Below are positions 61,601-64,000 of a DNA stretch of 64,000 nt, piece by piece. The notes beneath the pieces were generated by a model. The model was not told where the DNA came from and did no database searches. It saw only the letters and a program-made list of their open reading frames with translations. Location of the stretch: assembly GCA_018881555.1 (NCBI GenBank), contig JACAXG010000071.1, forward strand, positions 3,354,537-3,418,536, given 5' to 3'. The DNA comes from Amblyornis subalaris (lineage: Eukaryota > Chordata > Aves > Passeriformes > Ptilonorhynchidae). Within the stretch, counting starts at the first letter, position 1. Each line of letters opens with the position of its first letter. Made by a program: the position numbers and the translations under genes.

Positions 61601-62403
61601 GAAATCAGCTGGTTTTGTAGAAAATACATAATCATGTGTGCTTCTCTGGGACATTTAGCATGAAATCCAGGCTGCATTATACCTGACAAAGTTTTTAGAC
61701 AAGACTTCATCTCCAAATTTTCAACTGTAAATCAAAGGACAGAGCAGATCCTCCTCCCCCCACACCCCTGCAATACTCAGGTTTTCGTGGTTTCACTGGT
61801 CTCTGGCTGCACTTGGGTCTGATAAATGGTCTTTGGGAGTGGTGTCTAGAGAGAGGAGGCTAATTCATCTGATCTTGTCTTGGCTGCAGGCTCTGATATT
61901 TGTGACAATTCTGGGATGGATCTTTGTACCCATCTACATCAAAGCTGGGGTAAGTCAAACCACTACATTACACTTGTCTTTGCTGCTCATGTTTGCAGAT
62001 CAGGGCTGGAATATTGCAAAGTCATTATGAATGGCATGAGATCTGAGTGTGCCAGAAGAGCACTATGTTATATCTGTGTACTTGAAAAATGAGGATTCTC
62101 TGTTCTAAGACCTGAGCTGAGAAGTACTTAGTACTCTCTCCTTGTTCTCCTTTGATTCCTGGAACTGCTTTTCCTTGAAATTGCATTTGCAGCTCACCTA
62201 ATTTCGTGCTCTACTCTCACAGTATGAGTACCAAAAATCTTCCTCTAATTTGATGTGTACCTGTTTCCCATTATCTAAAACTTTCTCCACCCCCACAGGT
62301 GGTTACAATGCCAGAGTATCTGAAGAAGCGTTTTGGTGGGAAACGGATCCAGGTCTACTTGTCAGTCCTTTCCCTGATCCTGTATATTTTCACAAAGATT
62401 TCA
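49605..62403 (+). CDS. SLC5A1: Sodium/glucose cotransporter 1, N-terminal part (5 exons in window)
   Basis: An apical membrane Na+-coupled glucose/galactose importer of intestine and kidney, from the sodium:solute symporter family. The predicted join is 49605-49691, 51729-51800, 59694-59798, 61890-61949, 62299-62403, all phase 0, giving 143 codons. The first helix ([19 protein letters not shown]), the [20 protein letters not shown] loop and the [13 protein letters not shown] segment are present. This last segment holds the Asn and His equivalent to human N78 and H83 near the Na+ and sugar sites. TM3 and the [11 protein letters not shown] motif follow. SGHF, IYIKAG and RIQVYLS favour SGLT1 over the SGLT3/SLC5A4 forms I recall. 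The N-terminus is 16 residues shorter than human. The next exon (expected to start near DIFSGA) is not in the window, so the gene continues past 64000. Adjacency to YWHAH matches human 22q12. Confidence 0.9.
49692..51728 (+). other. SLC5A1: SLC5A1 intron 1 with GC-rich block
   Basis: The block 49990-50500 is much more GC-rich than its surroundings and holds a 222-codon open frame (50015-50683). No motif or splice support was seen. The rest is AT-rich and empty. Confidence 0.6.
51729..51800 (+). CDS. SLC5A1: SLC5A1 exon 2 (24 codons)
   Basis: The acceptor is CCTTTTTTCCAG and the donor CCG|GTGAGT. It encodes [12 protein letters not shown]... to ...MVWWP, the loop and start of the next helix. 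It is nearly identical to mammalian SGLT1. Confidence 0.93.
58151..58280 (-). mobile_element. CR1 LINE 3' fragment, antisense
   Basis: On the + strand it reads GTAGAATCCCCCAAC..GGAAGGGACCTTAAAGATCATC..AGCAGGGACACCTCCCACTAGACCAGGTTGCTCAAGGC..ATCCAACCTGG, the reverse complement of the standard avian CR1 3' end. It is 5'-truncated. Confidence 0.92.
58330..58598 (+). mobile_element. CR1 LINE 3' fragment, sense
   Basis: GGGGAGGTTTAGGCTGGATATCAGGAAAAGG, GGGCACTGAACAGGCTCCCCAGGG, GACTGGGTGATCCTTGTGGGTCCCTTCCAACTC and the terminal ATTCCATGATTC are CR1 hallmarks in order. It is 5'-truncated and faces away from the antisense copy 50 bp to its left. Confidence 0.93.
59694..59798 (+). CDS. SLC5A1: SLC5A1 exon 3 (35 codons)
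   Basis: The acceptor is TTTTTGTTTGCAG and the donor AAT|GTAAGT. It encodes [15 protein letters not shown] and ends GGYEWN. It holds residues of the Na+ and sugar sites. The stretch after VGIAGT reads AASGG where I recall GAASG in human, a small local rearrangement in a loop. Confidence 0.95.
59799..61889 (+). other. SLC5A1: SLC5A1 intron 3
   Basis: No gene or repeat recognised. The sequence is AT-rich and ordinary. Confidence 0.6.
61890..61949 (+). CDS. SLC5A1: SLC5A1 exon 4 (20 codons)
   Basis: The acceptor is GGCTGCAG and the donor GGG|GTAAGT. It encodes the membrane segment [20 protein letters not shown]. Confidence 0.94.
61950..62298 (+). other. SLC5A1: SLC5A1 intron 4
   Basis: A 349-bp intron with a good pyrimidine tract before exon 5. 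Nothing else was seen. Confidence 0.85.
62299..62403 (+). CDS. SLC5A1: SLC5A1 exon 5 (35 codons)
   Basis: The acceptor is CCCCCACAG and the donor TCA|GTAAGT. It encodes [18 protein letters not shown] followed by a hydrophobic helix ending IFTKIS. It is phase 0 at both ends. Confidence 0.95.
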
Positions 62404-64000
62404 GTAAGTGAAACTTCTACAGCATTTTTTACATCCTACATTGATCTAAAGAAAAGAAATTCCCTTTTACAACACTGCTCGCACAACTGGTCAACTGTTT
62501 CAGATTTGGAGACCTTGGCTGAATTAACAACTGTAAAAGTATGATTTTGTGTTTTCTTTAATCTGTCCAGTGAGACTCTGTATCCAGATCTGTGCTGCAA
62601 TCCAAGGATTTTTCTTCCTGGAAATATCTCTTGATGCTTGTTGTGCTTTGTCTTTCTTTTTAAGTTTTAAGGCCTATTTCTACCTTTGCTCTCCTCTAGA
62701 AAACATCAAAGTGGAGGGAAACTTGTATTGTATTATAGTTGTTATCTTAGGGGTCTGTGAAACCCGGGGCAGGAACTTGTGTCCCTAGATTTCATATTTA
62801 TCTGTTTTAGTATCCTCTGGTGAACATGCCATCAGTAACACAGGTGAGCAAAATGAGCAAGAGGGCTTATGGATTAAAAAAGAGTAACAAGAATTAGAAA
62901 ATGAAAGAGTAGGGAAATGGAAATGAGGAAAATTGTAATAGCTGAGGTGGAAGGAAGGAAGAGGAGAGATTCTTTTAATGGGCAAGTGATTGGTGTGAAC
63001 TTTAAGATGCTATGAAGTTAATGTTTATTAAGTAAATGGATGTGTTTCTGTGAAGTAGTAAAGGGAGCTGGTATTTTCCATATATCTTGAAACCACCAAG
63101 CTTCTAAAGAGGTCCACAGTTCAGGTGTACCTCAGTCTGTTGTTTTGCAGAAGTTGTCATGGCAGATTACTCTTTGCCCTCTGAATGGGAGCTACGATAA
63201 TAGTGCAATTTAAGCTAAAAGATTGGCCTTTTGCTCTCATTCTCACATCATGATAACTGATCCTTAGAAAGGTTATAAATTAAACAGGTTGGTACTGTGA
63301 ACTGGCCTCAGAGCTGGATTTCTGTATGTTTCAAAAGGATTAGACAGTTTGCTGTAGTTGTGCTCAACTATCACACTCAGAAATTGCAAGTACGACACAG
63401 AGTTCTGGAAGTTCCAGCAGCAGAGAAACTCCTCCAGTCGGGTGACTTACAGTCCTTTTCAGCAACACATATTCGTAATGAGCCTATCAAGGCTCTGAAT
63501 TTACTATCTAGCTTTGATTTCCAGCCTATGTCATGCCTAAGGGTCTGATTATGGCATTTTACACCATTTCAGTTGGAGTGTCCTGTTTCCAGGAAAGACA
63601 GGTTCTGCATTTAAGCTTTCAGTGTGGTCACAAGGTTGAAACATCCTCTCCATAGTCAAGGGATTCATACAGCAGCAGGTTACCTGGGCCCCACTCTACC
63701 ATTGTCCCATCTCAGCTTCCCATTAACCCATTTATTCCAGGTGTTTGTGGGGAAGTGCCATGGAGTTGGGTCTCTGTGCTATGCAGGGAAAAAATATAGT
63801 GCACAATTTCCTCTAAGCATTTCTTTTGTTTCCCCCACCTGCCCCGAGCAGCTCTGGCAGTGTCTGTGCCTGTACAAATGAGACTCCTGTAGTGTACAAA
63901 CAGATCTCTGCATTGCTGCCTCACGTCACTGTATTTGAATGGGCATGATTTGCCCAGGACTGATTTACTTGCCATATCTTATTCAGAGTAGGCAGGGCAG
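62404..64000 (+). other. SLC5A1: Start of SLC5A1 intron 5
   Basis: At least 1.6 kb with no exon encoding the expected DIFSGA segment. The window ends inside this intron. Confidence 0.75.

Noticed and set aside
49605..62403. Reading the transporter as SLC5A4 (SGLT3) rather than SLC5A1
   Set aside because: [19 protein letters not shown] and RIQVYLS fit SGLT1 better than the SGLT3 forms I recall, and the YWHAH neighbour agrees.
1..64000. tRNA or rRNA genes, CRISPR arrays, bacterial operons or complete endogenous retroviruses
   Set aside because: No tRNA box pairs, spacer-repeat arrays, operon structure or LTR pairs were seen; the window is ordinary vertebrate DNA.

Overview
The window is nuclear DNA from a vertebrate, almost certainly a bird. 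The signs are multi-exon genes with GT/AG introns, CpG-island promoters, AATAAA poly(A) signals and CR1 LINE 3' ends of the avian type, plus faint MIR-like SINE relics. No bacterial, viral or CRISPR features were seen. The species cannot be named from the sequence alone. One base (56098) is ambiguous.

Three genes lie on the + strand. (1) Positions 1-8560 hold the 3' part of a homeobox gene that I read as ANHX (anomalous homeobox). Eight exons form a phase-consistent chain from the end of the homeodomain to a stop at 7735-7737; the 5' exons lie outside the window. (2) YWHAH (14-3-3 eta) is complete: CpG-island promoter at about 15470-16160, coding exon 1 at 16164-16250, coding exon 2 at 21658-22314, and a 3' UTR to about 23070. 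It encodes 247 residues. (3) SLC5A1 (sodium/glucose cotransporter 1) begins at 49605. Five coding exons (143 codons) are present to 62403, and the rest runs off the right edge.

Between ANHX and YWHAH is a second, orphan CpG-island promoter (about 8790-9350). It has three inverted CCAAT boxes, an RFX-type half site and a perfect Kozak ATG, but I could not follow the gene it should drive. The 26 kb between YWHAH and SLC5A1 has no gene I can support. It holds two antisense CR1 fragments, AT-rich stretches, and a 40-bp tandem repeat in which each unit carries an RFX X-box-like site; the two full units also carry a CRE-like site. SLC5A1 introns contain a head-to-head pair of CR1 fragments and a GC-rich block.

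The genes do not form a pathway. YWHAH is a phosphoserine-binding adaptor, SLC5A1 an epithelial sugar transporter and ANHX a putative DNA-binding protein. YWHAH-SLC5A1 adjacency matches human chromosome 22q12. ANHX adjacency does not match, since human ANHX is on 12q24.33. I found no undescribed molecular system. The items most worth a second look are the orphan CpG promoter, the 32-nt ANHX microexon, the RFX tandem array and the HNF1-like site just upstream of the SLC5A1 start codon.
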